Below are positions 24,894 through 33,560 of a DNA stretch of 64,000 nucleotides, one piece after another. The notes beneath the pieces are model-generated. The model did not search any database. It saw only the letters and a list, made by a program, of their open reading frames with translations, and was not told the DNA's origin. A program made the translations under genes and the position numbers. Within the stretch, counting starts at the first letter, position 1. Each line of letters begins with the position of its first letter. The stretch comes from Halpernia sp048269545 (GTDB lineage Bacteria; Bacteroidota; Bacteroidia; Flavobacteriales; Weeksellaceae): positions 372,001-436,000 of the forward strand of contig NZ_JBLXIJ010000001.1 of the NCBI RefSeq assembly GCF_048269545.1. Direction: 5' to 3'.

Positions 24894-26675
24894 TTATTTA
24901 TTCATAGACATCAAAAACTCTTCGTTGTTTAAAGTGTTTTTCATTTGTTTATTTACAAAATCCATTGCTTCTAAAGGATTCATATCAGATAAATATTTTC
25001 TTAAAATCCACATTCTCTGTAAAGTCACCTCATCTAAAAGAATATCATCGCGACGCGTACTGGAAGAAACCAAATCAACTGCAGGATAAATTCTTTTGTT
25101 AGAAATTTTTCTATCTAATTGTAATTCCATATTTCCTGTTCCTTTAAATTCCTCAAAAATGACTTCGTCCATTTTAGAACCAGTATCAATTAAAGCGGTT
25201 GCAATAATTGTGAGAGAACCTCCATTTTCAATTTTTCTTGCCGCACCAAAAAAACGTTTTGGTTTATGAAGCGCATTTGCATCTACACCTCCAGAAAGTA
25301 TTTTTCCTGAAGCTGGAGTTACTGTATTGTAAGCTCTTGCGAGACGCGTAATAGAATCTAATAAAATCACCACATCGTGACCACATTCTACCATTCTTTG
25401 TGCTTTTGCAAGAACTAAATTGGCAACTTTCACGTGTTTGTCTGCGGCTTCATCAAAAGTAGAAGCAATTACTTCTGCATTTACACTTCTTTCCATATCC
25501 GTAACTTCTTCCGGTCTTTCATCAATTAAAAGAACCATCATATAAGCTTCTGGATGATTAGAAGAAATTGCATTTGCAATATCTTTTAGCAACATTGTTT
25601 TACCCGTTTTCGGTTGTGCCACAATCATTGCTCTTTGTCCTTTTCCAATTGGTGCAAATAAGTCTACAATTCTTGTTGAAAGTGTAGAACCTTTTCCAGC
25701 TAAATTAAATTTTTCTTGCGGGAAAAGCGGTGTTAAATATTCAAAAGCAACGCGGTCTTTTATGAAATCTAAATCTCGTCCGTTTACTTCTGTTGGTTTT
25801 AAAAGTGAAAAATATTTCTCGCCTTCTTTTGGTAATCTTACAATTCCACGAACGGTATCTCCCGTTTTTAAACCGTAATTTCTAATTTGATTGGTAGAAA
25901 CATAAACGTCATCTGGTGAAGAAATATAGCTAAAATCTGATGATCTTAAAAAGCCATAATTATCTGGTAAAATTTCCAGAACGCCTTCTATTGTTACAAT
26001 CCCGTCAAAATTAAATTCTTTTTTCTTTTCATGTTCTTCACTGTGATCAGAATTTTTAGAATTTGGATTTTGATGATTTTTATTTTGATTAGGATTTGGT
26101 TTCCGATTGTTTGGATGATTCGGATTATTGCTATTTGCTTTTGCGTTATTGTTCGCGTGCTCTTTGTTTTTATTTTGTTGATTCGGATGTTGTGCTTTTT
26201 GATCCGATTTTTGTTCCGAAACTTCCGAATTTTCGTTTTTGTTTTCAGATTTGTTTTCAGATTTTATATCTTCCGAAGAATTTTCTGCTGGTTTTTTCTC
26301 CACTCTTTTACGAGCTTTTGGAGCTGGATTTGATTTTTCTTCAGTTTTTTCTTCAGTTTTTTCTTCAGCTTTGGATTCTAATTTAATTTCCTGTGGTTTT
26401 TCTTCCGTCGCAACTACTGATTTTTTCACAGGTTTCTTTTTGGGAGCCGGTTTCTTTAAAGGTTTTTTTTCTTCAGCTGTAGAATTGTTTTCCGCGGCTT
26501 GTTCCGTAGAGTTGTAATAATCTTTTGCAACTTTGGTATTTGAAGCTTGATAATCTAAAATAGCAAAAATTTTGTCGTTTTCTGTACTGTTTTTAGAAGT
26601 TTTGATGCCTAAGTCATCAGAGATTTTGGTTAAATCATCAGAAGATTTAGACCTTAATTTTTCGAGGTTAAACAT
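24894..26675 (-). CDS. rho: Transcription termination factor Rho with long disordered insertion
   Basis: Rho is the hexameric RNA-dependent ATPase that ends transcription. The 593-residue protein has an N-terminal SAP-like domain (about 1-45). A Lys/Glu/Asn/Gln-rich low-complexity segment follows (about 50-222), then the RNA-binding OB domain (GILEIL-like VEGVLEILPDNYGFLR). The motor domain has Walker A PKTGKT, LIDERPEEV and the Q/R loops. It is about 170 residues longer than E. coli Rho, and the excess is the disordered segment, a known trait of Bacteroidota Rho that has been linked to phase separation. The insertion includes a 12-nt tandem repeat encoding EEKT-type units. Confidence 0.96.
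   Translation of the reverse strand: MFNLEKLRSKSSDDLTKISDDLGIKTSKNSTENDKIFAILDYQASNTKVAKDYYNSTEQAAENNSTAEEKKPLKKPAPKKKPVKKSVVATEEKPQEIKLESKAEEKTEEKTEEKSNPAPKARKRVEKKPAENSSEDIKSENKSENKNENSEVSEQKSDQKAQHPNQQNKNKEHANNNAKANSNNPNHPNNRKPNPNQNKNHQNPNSKNSDHSEEHEKKKEFNFDGIVTIEGVLEILPDNYGFLRSSDFSYISSPDDVYVSTNQIRNYGLKTGDTVRGIVRLPKEGEKYFSLLKPTEVNGRDLDFIKDRVAFEYLTPLFPQEKFNLAGKGSTLSTRIVDLFAPIGKGQRAMIVAQPKTGKTMLLKDIANAISSNHPEAYMMVLLIDERPEEVTDMERSVNAEVIASTFDEAADKHVKVANLVLAKAQRMVECGHDVVILLDSITRLARAYNTVTPASGKILSGGVDANALHKPKRFFGAARKIENGGSLTIIATALIDTGSKMDEVIFEEFKGTGNMELQLDRKISNKRIYPAVDLVSSSTRRDDILLDEVTLQRMWILRKYLSDMNPLEAMDFVNKQMKNTLNNEEFLMSMNK
26336..26370 (-). repeat. 12-nt tandem repeat inside the rho insertion
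   Basis: The unit TTTTTTCTTCAG (plus strand) is repeated almost three times and encodes repeated Glu-Glu-Lys-Thr. In-frame units of this kind can change copy number without breaking the protein. Confidence 0.7.
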
Positions 26676-26722
26676 AAAATATGTTAAATATGTAAATTAT
26701 AAGTGTGTGCAAATAAGAAGTT

Positions 26723-26738
26723 TAAGTCAGGAGACTTA
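26723..26738 (-). promoter_or_regulatory. Small hairpin in the rho leader
   Basis: TAAGTC and GACTTA pair around AGGA within the roughly 80-nt untranslated leader predicted for rho. It could take part in rho autoregulation. The stem is short, so this is tentative. Confidence 0.3.
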
Positions 26739-26761
26739 TGTCTTTATTGTAATTTGTATTG

Positions 26762-26769
26762 CAAATCTA
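26762..26769 (-). promoter_or_regulatory. -7 promoter box of rho
   Basis: It reads TAGATTTG on the minus strand, with TTTTG 19 nt upstream as the -33 element. The leader to the rho ATG is about 80 nt, the longest in this window. Confidence 0.6.
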
Positions 26770-26800
26770 CACTATTTTTTGAATTGTGCAAAAATTAATT

Positions 26801-26808
26801 TACTTTTG
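26801..26808 (+). promoter_or_regulatory. -7 promoter box of the DUF4293 gene
   Basis: TACTTTTG has a TTG 19 nt upstream (26779-26781). Its -33 region interleaves with that of the divergent rho promoter. Confidence 0.62.
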
Positions 26809-26840
26809 TGCAACCAAGTTTTAATTAAACTTATATCTTA

Positions 26841-27230
26841 ATGTTACAAAGAATTCAAAGTATTTGGTTGCTAATTGCAATTTTTGGAGCCGTATTTTTA
26901 TACAGCGTTTCCACCGATTTGGATGTAGAAATGAAAGCACCAATTATGCTTATTTCCTGCGCTGTATTAGTAATTTTAGGAGGTTTAAGTTTATTTGGTT
27001 TTAAAAATAGAAAAAGACAAATTGCACTGAATAAACTCAGTATAATTTTAAACGTTTTGTTGCTTGGTTTGTTGTCTTATTGGCTACTAAAATTATCTGG
27101 AGGAATTAATTTTCCTGAGAAAGGTATTGAACCACTTTTTCCGGTGATATCTATTATCTGTTTGCAAATTGCAAACATTTATATCCGGAGAGATGAAAGG
27201 ATCGTAAAATCTGTAGACCGTTTGCGATAA
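26841..27230 (+). CDS. DUF4293 family membrane protein
   Basis: The 129-residue protein has four membrane helices, begins MLQRIQSIWLLIA and ends with a basic cytoplasmic tail, RRDERIVKSVDRLR. This fits DUF4293, a small Bacteroidota family found next to rho. The function is unknown. The divergent pairing with rho through interleaved promoters suggests joint regulation. A strong hairpin terminator follows. Confidence 0.87.
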   Translation: MLQRIQSIWLLIAIFGAVFLYSVSTDLDVEMKAPIMLISCAVLVILGGLSLFGFKNRKRQIALNKLSIILNVLLLGLLSYWLLKLSGGINFPEKGIEPLFPVISIICLQIANIYIRRDERIVKSVDRLR

Positions 27231-27254
27231 ACTCACAACGATTTTTTTTGAGTT

Positions 27255-27282
27255 AAGCAGTTTCTTCGGAAGCTGCTTTTTT
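27255..27282 (+). terminator. Terminator after the DUF4293 gene
   Basis: A 10-bp stem (AAGCAGTTTC with GAAGCTGCTT, one wobble) is closed by a TTCG tetraloop and followed by a T run. This is a very stable design. Confidence 0.9.
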
Positions 27283-27286
27283 ATTT

Positions 27287-27368
27287 GGGCAGCTTTTTCC
27301 GTCTTCCGTTCCCGCTTTTTTTGTTCCGCGTTGCTCCACAAAAAAGAGCTCCACTCAAGCCGGGCTGC
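27287..27368. repeat. Dispersed structured repeat, copy 1
   Basis: This 82-nt element starts GGGCAGCTTTTTCCG and ends AAGCCGGGCTGC, in a 312-nt gap before the ABC exporter. GCAGC and CCG at the left can pair with GCTGC and CGG at the right. An inner stem of a T run with GT pairs with AC and an A run. The outer arms match copy 2 at 52047-52145 closely, while the centres differ. No protein is encoded. The rest of the gap (27369-27542) is A/T-rich sequence with no clear gene or consensus promoter. Confidence 0.75.
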
Positions 27369-27542
27369 AATATTCGTAATTATTGAAATGGATAAATAAA
27401 TAGTTGTTTTTTAGAAAAAAGAATTAAAAATCTGCTTCTTATGCAAAATTCGCAGGAGACTTTCTTCGTTAAATTAAAATAAGGTTTCAGTAAAAATTAA
27501 TTATTTTAAAATCAGTAATTTTACCGCCTAATTTACCATTAA

Positions 27543-29372
27543 ATGAAGCCTTTAAAAAGAATATTATTTTTCGCAAAACCACATCAGAAGTATCTTTTTC
27601 TTAGTATTTTTTTTAATATTCTATATTCAGTTTTAAACATTTTTTCACTTGCCACAATGTTGCCCATTTTAGGTTTACTTTTTGGGACTGTGGATAAAAT
27701 AGATATAACAGTAAAACCAGTATGGACGGATAGTTTCACAACTTATGTAAAAAACTTAACGCAATATACCATTCAAACTGATATGGATAAATACGGCGCA
27801 GTAAAAGTTTTAGCCGTGCTTTGTAGTATTACAGCGGTTGCATTTCTTTTAAGAAATATTTTTAGATATCTCGGCGCTTATTTTTTAGTGAATTATAGAG
27901 TTGGAATTACCAAAGATTTACGCACTGCTTTGTATGATAAATTTTTAAAATTACCTGTTTCATTCTTTACAGAACAAAGAAAAGGCGATATGATGAGCCG
28001 AATTTCTAATGACATTGATGCCGTTCAAGGTGGAATAATGGGCGCTTTAGTTGATGTTATCAATTCGCCATTTATGATTATTTCTTCACTAATTGCGCTT
28101 TTTTTAATCTCACCAAATCTTACTTTATTTTCACTTATTGTTTTCCCAATTATGGGTGGATTAATTGCAATTGTTGGGAAAAGTTTAAAAAGACAAGCCC
28201 ATTCTGCACAACATGAACTGGGAAATCTTTTTTCTTTGGTTGATGAAACTTTAAAATCATCTAAAGTAATTAAAATTTTTAGTGCAGATAAAATCTTAAA
28301 AAATAGATTTAATGATACAACAAATTTATGGCAAAAGTTTGCAATTGGAATGAGCCGAAAACGTGAAATGGCTTCTCCAATGAGTGAATTTTTAGGTTCT
28401 GTAACAATTTTAATAATTACTTGGTACGCAGGAACTCAGATTTTAGAAGCGCATACCATGAAACCGCAAAGTTTCTTGGTTTTTATAGGTTTGTTTTTCC
28501 AAATTTTAGATCCAGCAAAAAAATTATCTGCTGCAATTTCTTCTATTCAAGGTGGTTTAGCGAGTTTAGAAAGAGTATCTGAAGTTTTAGATTATGATTT
28601 AAAAATTGAAGAAGTAGAAAATCCAAAACCAATTTCAAATCTTAATGACAAAATTGAATTTAAAAATATTGGTTTTTATTACGATGTAGATAACGTAATT
28701 TTAAAACATTTTTCACTCACGCTTCCGAAAGGAAAAACAGTTGCTTTGGTCGGGCAATCTGGAAGTGGGAAAACTACAATCGCCAATTTATTAGCAAGAT
28801 TTTACGATGTTTCTGAAGGTGAAATTTTAATCGACGGCACAAATATTAAAGAATTAAAAATAAAAGAATACCGACATTTATTAGGAATGGTTACGCAAGA
28901 ATCGGTTTTATTTAATGACTCTGTTTACAATAATATTTTAATGGGAAAACCTTCTGCAACGCAGGAAGAAGTAATCGAAGCTGCAAAAATTGCAAACGCT
29001 GATTTTTTCATCACAGAACTTCCAGATTCTTATAATACAAATATTGGTGACGACGGAAATAAATTATCTGGCGGACAAAAACAAAGATTGTCTATCGCAA
29101 GAGCCGTTTTAAAAAATCCGCCAATTATGATTTTGGATGAAGCCACATCTGCTTTAGACACGGAATCTGAAAAAATGGTGCAAGACGCTTTAGACAAAAT
29201 GATGGAAAACCGAACTTCATTAATTATAGCTCACCGACTTTCTACCATTCAAAAAGCAGATTGGATTGTGGTAATGGAACGAGGTGAAATTGTAGAACAG
29301 GGAACACATCAGGAATTAATGGACAAAAAATCGACTTATTTTAAATTGGTAGAATTGCAAAATTTTAAATAA
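27543..29372 (+). CDS. MsbA-type ABC exporter (permease fused to ATPase)
   Basis: This 609-residue half-transporter has a six-helix membrane domain (about residues 1-330) and an ATP-binding domain. Walker A is GQSGSGKTT (about 406), the signature is LSGGQKQR, Walker B is IMILDEATSALD, and the H-loop is LIIAHRLST. The layout is that of MsbA/LmrA exporters working as homodimers in the inner membrane, which flip lipid A core, other lipids or drugs. No neighbouring gene indicates the substrate. It is preceded by a long A/T-rich gap and followed by a repeat. Confidence 0.9.
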   Translation: MKPLKRILFFAKPHQKYLFLSIFFNILYSVLNIFSLATMLPILGLLFGTVDKIDITVKPVWTDSFTTYVKNLTQYTIQTDMDKYGAVKVLAVLCSITAVAFLLRNIFRYLGAYFLVNYRVGITKDLRTALYDKFLKLPVSFFTEQRKGDMMSRISNDIDAVQGGIMGALVDVINSPFMIISSLIALFLISPNLTLFSLIVFPIMGGLIAIVGKSLKRQAHSAQHELGNLFSLVDETLKSSKVIKIFSADKILKNRFNDTTNLWQKFAIGMSRKREMASPMSEFLGSVTILIITWYAGTQILEAHTMKPQSFLVFIGLFFQILDPAKKLSAAISSIQGGLASLERVSEVLDYDLKIEEVENPKPISNLNDKIEFKNIGFYYDVDNVILKHFSLTLPKGKTVALVGQSGSGKTTIANLLARFYDVSEGEILIDGTNIKELKIKEYRHLLGMVTQESVLFNDSVYNNILMGKPSATQEEVIEAAKIANADFFITELPDSYNTNIGDDGNKLSGGQKQRLSIARAVLKNPPIMILDEATSALDTESEKMVQDALDKMMENRTSLIIAHRLSTIQKADWIVVMERGEIVEQGTHQELMDKKSTYFKLVELQNFK

Positions 29373-29376
29373 GAAT

Positions 29377-29410
29377 AGACATTAAGATGTTAGATTCTAG
29401 ATCTTAGACT
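29377..29410. repeat. Copy of a TCTAACATCT-type intergenic repeat
   Basis: The reverse complement contains TCTAACATCTTAATGTCT, one inserted base away from the sequence before feoB (46197-46231). It lies between the ABC exporter and ruvC and encodes nothing. Confidence 0.55.
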
Positions 29411-29433
29411 TTAAATGAAATTTTCAGATCATA

Positions 29434-29988
29434 TTATTTCTTTCTCTCCGGATTCTGCTTCAAAAAAGCGTCCCATCCTGAGTAAGATTTTCCCGTAGAA
29501 ATATTTCCCGAATTAAAATGATGGCAAACCGCAACCGCTAATCCATCCGATGCGTCAAGAGATTTTAAAGGCAATTCTTTTAAATTAAATAAATTTTTCA
29601 GCATACCTGCGACTTGCTCTTTACTTGCATTTCCGTTTCCTGTAATTGCCATTTTTACTTTTTTCGGGGAATATTCACAAATAGGAATATTTCGGTGTAA
29701 ACTTGCCGCCATCGCCACGCCTTGCGCTCTGCCCAATTTCAGCATCGACTGAACGTTTTTCCCAAAAAATGGCGCTTCCAAAGCCACTTCATCTGGATGA
29801 AATTCATCAATTAAAGCCAAAGTTTTATCAAAAATAACTTTCAGTTTCGTTTCGTGATTGGGATATTTTTTCAGAATCAGTTCGTGAATGGAAATCAATT
29901 CCATTTTATTATTCTTCACTGAAATTAAACCAAAACCCATAATTGCGGTTCCGGGATCAATTCCTAAAATTATTTTTTCGCTTTGCAT
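29434..29988 (-). CDS. ruvC: Crossover junction endodeoxyribonuclease RuvC
   Basis: RuvC resolves Holliday junctions with RuvAB in recombination and repair. The 184-residue protein has the RNase H-like catalytic acidic residues: Asp11 in GIDPGT, Glu in ALEAPFFG, and the two Asp of LDASDGLAVAVCHH. The length is normal. It follows uvrB on the same strand after 20 nt, and it has its own TAnnTTTG box that overlaps the uvrB end and leaves only 5 nt to the ATG. Confidence 0.95.
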   Translation of the reverse strand: MQSEKIILGIDPGTAIMGFGLISVKNNKMELISIHELILKKYPNHETKLKVIFDKTLALIDEFHPDEVALEAPFFGKNVQSMLKLGRAQGVAMAASLHRNIPICEYSPKKVKMAITGNGNASKEQVAGMLKNLFNLKELPLKSLDASDGLAVAVCHHFNSGNISTGKSYSGWDAFLKQNPERKK

Positions 29989-29993
29989 TAGGA

Positions 29994-30001
29994 CAAATTT
30001 A
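29994..30001 (-). promoter_or_regulatory. -7 promoter box of ruvC, near-leaderless
   Basis: It reads TAAATTTG on the minus strand, then five bases, then the ATG at 29988. It lies in the short uvrB-ruvC spacer. Confidence 0.5.
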
Positions 30002-30008
30002 GAGAATT

Positions 30009-32000
30009 TTAATCCGTTTTCAGCATAGCAATTTCATCCCGCAATCTCGCTGCTTCAATAAAATCTAAATTTTTTGCCGCTTTCTCCATCGCTTTTTTCT
30101 TAGCCGCGATTAAAATGTCTGTGTTTTCACCATAAGATGCTTTTTCTTCTGCCACTTTTTGCAAAATTTCTTTTTGAGTGTATTTTGGATCCGGGAAATC
30201 TTTACTTCTTCCCACCAAAGCTTCGCTGATTTTTTTATTTAAAGCCATTGGAACTTTGCCGTGTTTCTCGTTGTATTCCATCTGTCGGGCGCGGCGGTAA
30301 TTGGTTTCGTCAATTGCATTTTGCATAGAACCTGTGATTTTATCGGCATAAAGAATCGCTTTTCCATTGATATTTCTCGCCGCACGACCAATTGTTTGAA
30401 CCAAAGAACGGCGCGAACGAAGCATTCCTTCTTTGTCCGCATCTAAAATCGCAACCAAGGAAACTTCCGGTAAATCCAGACCTTCACGCAATAAATTGAC
30501 ACCAACCAACACATCAAAAACGCCCAAACGCAAATCTTGCATAATTTGAATTCTTTCTAAAGTTTCGACATCCGAGTGAATATAACGCGTTCTGATTCCA
30601 AATTTTGTAAAATATTTCGTTAGTTCTTCCGCCATTTTTTTAGTTAAAGTCGTAACCAAAGTTCTTTCGTCAATTTCAACTCTTTTTTGAATTTCTTCAA
30701 TTAAATCATCAATTTGGTTTAAAGAAGATTTAATTTCAATCACCGGATCTAAAAGTCCAGTGGGACGAATGATTTGTTCAATATAAGTTCCGCCGGATTT
30801 TTCTAATTCGTAATCGGCAGGTGTCGCGGAAACATAAATTACTTGATTCTGCATTTCTTCAAACTCATTAAATTTTAATGGTCGATTGTCCATCGCTGCA
30901 GGAAGTCTGAAACCGTGTTCTACCAAAACTTCTTTTCGGCTTCTATCACCGCCGTACATCGCGTGGACTTGCGGAATTGTGGCGTGACTTTCATCAATTA
31001 CCATTAAAAAATCTTTCGGAAAATAATCCAATAAACAGAATGGTCGAGTTCCAGGAAGTCTTCCATCTAAATAACGCGAATAATTTTCAATTCCGCTGCA
31101 ATAACCCAATTCTTTGATCATTTCCAAATCGAATTCTGTGCGTTCTTCTAAACGTTTGGCTTCAAAAGGTTTTTCTATTTGTCTGAAAAAATCAACTTGC
31201 TTTACCAAATCATCTTGAATTGCGCGAATTGCACCGTTCATAGTTTCCTTTGAAGTCACGAAAAGATTCGCCGGATAAATTTTAATTTCGTCAAAATCCG
31301 ACATTACGTTTCCGGAAACGGGATCAAAACTTTGAATTGTATCAATTTCATCCCCAAAAAATTGAATTCGAATTGCATTATCTGCGTAAGCTGGATAAAC
31401 ATCTACCACATCACCTTTCACACGGAAAGTTCCACGTTGAAATTCATTTAATGTTCTGGAATAAAGCGCGCTTACTAAGTTGTGAAGTAATTTCGTACGC
31501 GTAATTTTTTCGTTTTTTGCTAAAGAAATTAGAGATTTATGAAATTCAGTTGGATTTCCAATTCCATAAATACAGGAAACTGAAGCCACAATTAAAACAT
31601 CTCTTCTCCCAGAAAGCAAACTCGCAGAAGCGGCAAGTCGCAGTTTTTCTACTTCTTCATTTATGGATAAATCTTTTTCAATGTAAGTATTGGAGGACGC
31701 AATAAAGGCTTCTGGTTGATAATAATCGTAATAACTCACAAAATATTCCACCGCATTATTTGGAAAAAATTCTTTGAATTCCATAAACAATTGCGCAGCC
31801 AAAGTTTTATTGTGCGCCAAAACCAAAGTTGGTTTTTGCACTTCATTAATCACATTTGCAATGGTAAAAGTTTTCCCAGAACCAGTTACTCCCAAAAGTG
31901 TTTGGTATTTTTCACCCAAATCTAAACCTTTTACTAATCCTTCAATTGCTTGTGGTTGATCACCGGTTGGTTTATATTCGGATTCTAATTGAAATTTCAT
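30009..32000 (-). CDS. uvrB: Excinuclease ABC subunit UvrB
   Basis: UvrB is the damage-verifying helicase-like subunit of nucleotide excision repair. The protein starts MKFQLESEY and has 663 residues. Walker A is GVTGSGKT (around 36), the beta-hairpin region is SYYDYYQPEAFI, and the DEAD-like motif is DESHAT. Helicase motifs VGVNLLREGLDLPE and QTIGRAARN follow, with a UVR motif at the C-terminus. An in-frame ATG five codons upstream (32015) overlaps the predicted -7 promoter box, so the start at 32000 is preferred. Confidence 0.96.
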   Translation of the reverse strand: MKFQLESEYKPTGDQPQAIEGLVKGLDLGEKYQTLLGVTGSGKTFTIANVINEVQKPTLVLAHNKTLAAQLFMEFKEFFPNNAVEYFVSYYDYYQPEAFIASSNTYIEKDLSINEEVEKLRLAASASLLSGRRDVLIVASVSCIYGIGNPTEFHKSLISLAKNEKITRTKLLHNLVSALYSRTLNEFQRGTFRVKGDVVDVYPAYADNAIRIQFFGDEIDTIQSFDPVSGNVMSDFDEIKIYPANLFVTSKETMNGAIRAIQDDLVKQVDFFRQIEKPFEAKRLEERTEFDLEMIKELGYCSGIENYSRYLDGRLPGTRPFCLLDYFPKDFLMVIDESHATIPQVHAMYGGDRSRKEVLVEHGFRLPAAMDNRPLKFNEFEEMQNQVIYVSATPADYELEKSGGTYIEQIIRPTGLLDPVIEIKSSLNQIDDLIEEIQKRVEIDERTLVTTLTKKMAEELTKYFTKFGIRTRYIHSDVETLERIQIMQDLRLGVFDVLVGVNLLREGLDLPEVSLVAILDADKEGMLRSRRSLVQTIGRAARNINGKAILYADKITGSMQNAIDETNYRRARQMEYNEKHGKVPMALNKKISEALVGRSKDFPDPKYTQKEILQKVAEEKASYGENTDILIAAKKKAMEKAAKNLDFIEAARLRDEIAMLKTD

Positions 32001-32004
32001 ATTA

Positions 32005-32012
32005 CAAAAATA
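32005..32012 (-). promoter_or_regulatory. -7 promoter box of uvrB, leaderless
   Basis: It reads TATTTTTG on the minus strand, then four bases, then the ATG at 32000. The spacing is the same as for xrtF and the nitroreductase. Confidence 0.6.
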
Positions 32013-32035
32013 CAAAATTTAGTGCTGAATAATGA

Positions 32036-32072
32036 TCAAAAAAAACCGCAACAGAATTCTCAATTGCGGTTT
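32036..32072 (-). terminator. Terminator after tryptophanase
   Basis: AAACCGCAA and TTGCGGTTT form a 9-bp stem around a 12-nt loop, followed by a T run on the minus strand. Confidence 0.87.
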
Positions 32073-32090
32073 AAAAAATGAATTCTTAAT

Positions 32091-33467
32091 TTAAACTTTT
32101 CCCAATTTTACTGTAAAATGTCTTAAAATTTCTGGTTCCCAAATAATTTTATAACCTGTTTTAATTTCATTTCTACGATCAAAAACATTTTTTAAAGCCA
32201 CTGCAATATAATCCATGTGATTATTAGTATAAGTTCTGCGTGGAATTGCAAGACGCAATAATTCTAATTTTGGATAACGATTTTCTCGCGTGTCTGGATC
32301 TCTATCTGCTAATAAAGTCCCGATTTCAACACCACGAATTCCAGCTTCATTGTAAAGTTCAATCCCTAAAGTTTGTGCAGGAAATTCTTCTCTTTTTAGA
32401 TGAGGTAAAAATTTCAGTGCATCAACAAAAATTGCATGACCTCCAATTGGTTTCTGAATTGGAATTCCAAATTCTATTAATCTTTTTCCTAAATATTCCA
32501 CTTGTGAAATTCGACTTTCTAAATATTCAAATTCTGTGGCTTCGTTTAAACCAACCGCTAAAGCCGCCATATCGCGTCCCGCCATTCCGCCATAAGTGAT
32601 AAATCCTTCAAAAATAATGGTGAAATTAGAAGCTTCTTGAAATACTTTTTCATTATTTAAAGCGATAAATCCACCGATATTTACCAAGCCGTCTTTTTTG
32701 GAACTCATCGTCATTCCATCTCCGTAAGAAAAAACTTCTTTTGCTATTTCTTTGATGGATTTATTTTCTTGTCCTGCTTCTCTTGTTTTTATGAAATAAG
32801 CATTTTCAGCAAATCTTGCAGAATCAAAATAAATAGGAATTCCATATTGATCGGATAATTTTTTTACCGCTTTTATATTTTCCAATGAAACAGGTTGTCC
32901 ACCAGAAGAATTACAAGTAATTGTAATTAAACAAAATGGAATCTTTTCTTTTGGGTTATTTTTATAAACTTCTTCTAATTTATTTAAATCAATGTTTCCT
33001 TTAAAAGGATAAAGATCATCTACGTTAAAAGCTTTATCTATGGTACAATCCAAAGCGTGGGCTTTTCTCATTTCAATATGTCCTTTTGTAGTGTCAAAAT
33101 GTGAATTTCCTGGAACGATATCTCCATCTTTTACCAGAACCGAAAATAATATATTTTCTGCAGCTCTTCCTTGATGCGTTGGTAAAAGAAAAGGAAATCC
33201 TGTTAAATTTTGTACAGTTTGATGAAGTTCATCGAATGAACGAGAACCTGCATAACTTTCGTCACCCGACATTAAAGCGCTCCATTGTCTGTCCGACATT
33301 GCGCCAGTTCCGCTGTCTGTGAGAAGATCTATAAAAACTTGAGAACTTTTTAAATTAAATAGATTAAAGTGTGCATTTTTTATCCAATTTATTCTTTGTT
33401 CTTTTGTTGATTGATGGATTTCTTCAATCATTTTAATTCTGTAAGGTTCTGAGTATGGTAAATTCAT
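32091..33467 (-). CDS. tnaA: Tryptophanase (tryptophan indole-lyase)
   Basis: This PLP enzyme splits L-tryptophan into indole, pyruvate and ammonia. The 458-residue sequence has DLLTDSGTGAMSD near the start, THQGRAAEN, and the PLP lysine in MSSKKDG (Lys258). Tryptophanase is preferred over tyrosine phenol-lyase for two reasons. The substrate pocket has IRGVEIG where the phenol-lyase has VRSMERG with its key Arg. HFDTTKGH carries Asp125 where the phenol-lyase has Thr. The gene implies indole production and tryptophan catabolism. A DUF502 gene lies upstream on the same strand with a hairpin between. No Trp-containing leader peptide like TnaC is visible. Confidence 0.93.
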   Translation of the reverse strand: MNLPYSEPYRIKMIEEIHQSTKEQRINWIKNAHFNLFNLKSSQVFIDLLTDSGTGAMSDRQWSALMSGDESYAGSRSFDELHQTVQNLTGFPFLLPTHQGRAAENILFSVLVKDGDIVPGNSHFDTTKGHIEMRKAHALDCTIDKAFNVDDLYPFKGNIDLNKLEEVYKNNPKEKIPFCLITITCNSSGGQPVSLENIKAVKKLSDQYGIPIYFDSARFAENAYFIKTREAGQENKSIKEIAKEVFSYGDGMTMSSKKDGLVNIGGFIALNNEKVFQEASNFTIIFEGFITYGGMAGRDMAALAVGLNEATEFEYLESRISQVEYLGKRLIEFGIPIQKPIGGHAIFVDALKFLPHLKREEFPAQTLGIELYNEAGIRGVEIGTLLADRDPDTRENRYPKLELLRLAIPRRTYTNNHMDYIAVALKNVFDRRNEIKTGYKIIWEPEILRHFTVKLGKV

Positions 33468-33514
33468 GAGTAATGGTTAAAATAAATAATGAGTATTTTA
33501 AAAATGTGAAAACA

Positions 33515-33539
33515 AGCAATAAACAATTTTGTTATTGCT
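33515..33539 (-). promoter_or_regulatory. Hairpin between the DUF502 gene and tryptophanase
   Basis: AGCAATAA and TTATTGCT pair around a 9-nt loop and are followed on the minus strand by TTGTTTT. It may be a weak terminator or attenuator that separates tnaA from the upstream gene. Confidence 0.45.
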
Positions 33540-33560
33540 CCACTAATTGCACATTACTTA

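Noticed and set aside
26031..26517. Three overlapping plus-strand ORFs encoding hydrophobic Phe/Leu/Ile-rich proteins
   Set aside because: They are antisense to the Lys/Glu/Asn-rich insertion of rho. The reverse complement of such codons automatically reads as Phe, Leu and Ile, and there is no promoter for them.
27231..27542. A possible tRNA or small RNA in the GC-richer gap
   Set aside because: No cloverleaf, TTC-loop sequence or CCA end can be built. The GC-rich part is the dispersed repeat.
32001..32015. Extended start of uvrB
   Set aside because: The five extra codons coincide with the promoter box. The family starts with MKFQLESEY-type sequence.
32091..33467. Tyrosine phenol-lyase as an alternative to tryptophanase
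   Set aside because: The pocket residues follow tryptophanase (VEIG, and Asp125 in HFDTTKG) rather than the Arg and Thr of the phenol-lyase.
33468..33560. A TnaC-like leader peptide upstream of tryptophanase
   Set aside because: Short frames on the minus strand end after three or fewer codons and contain no Trp.
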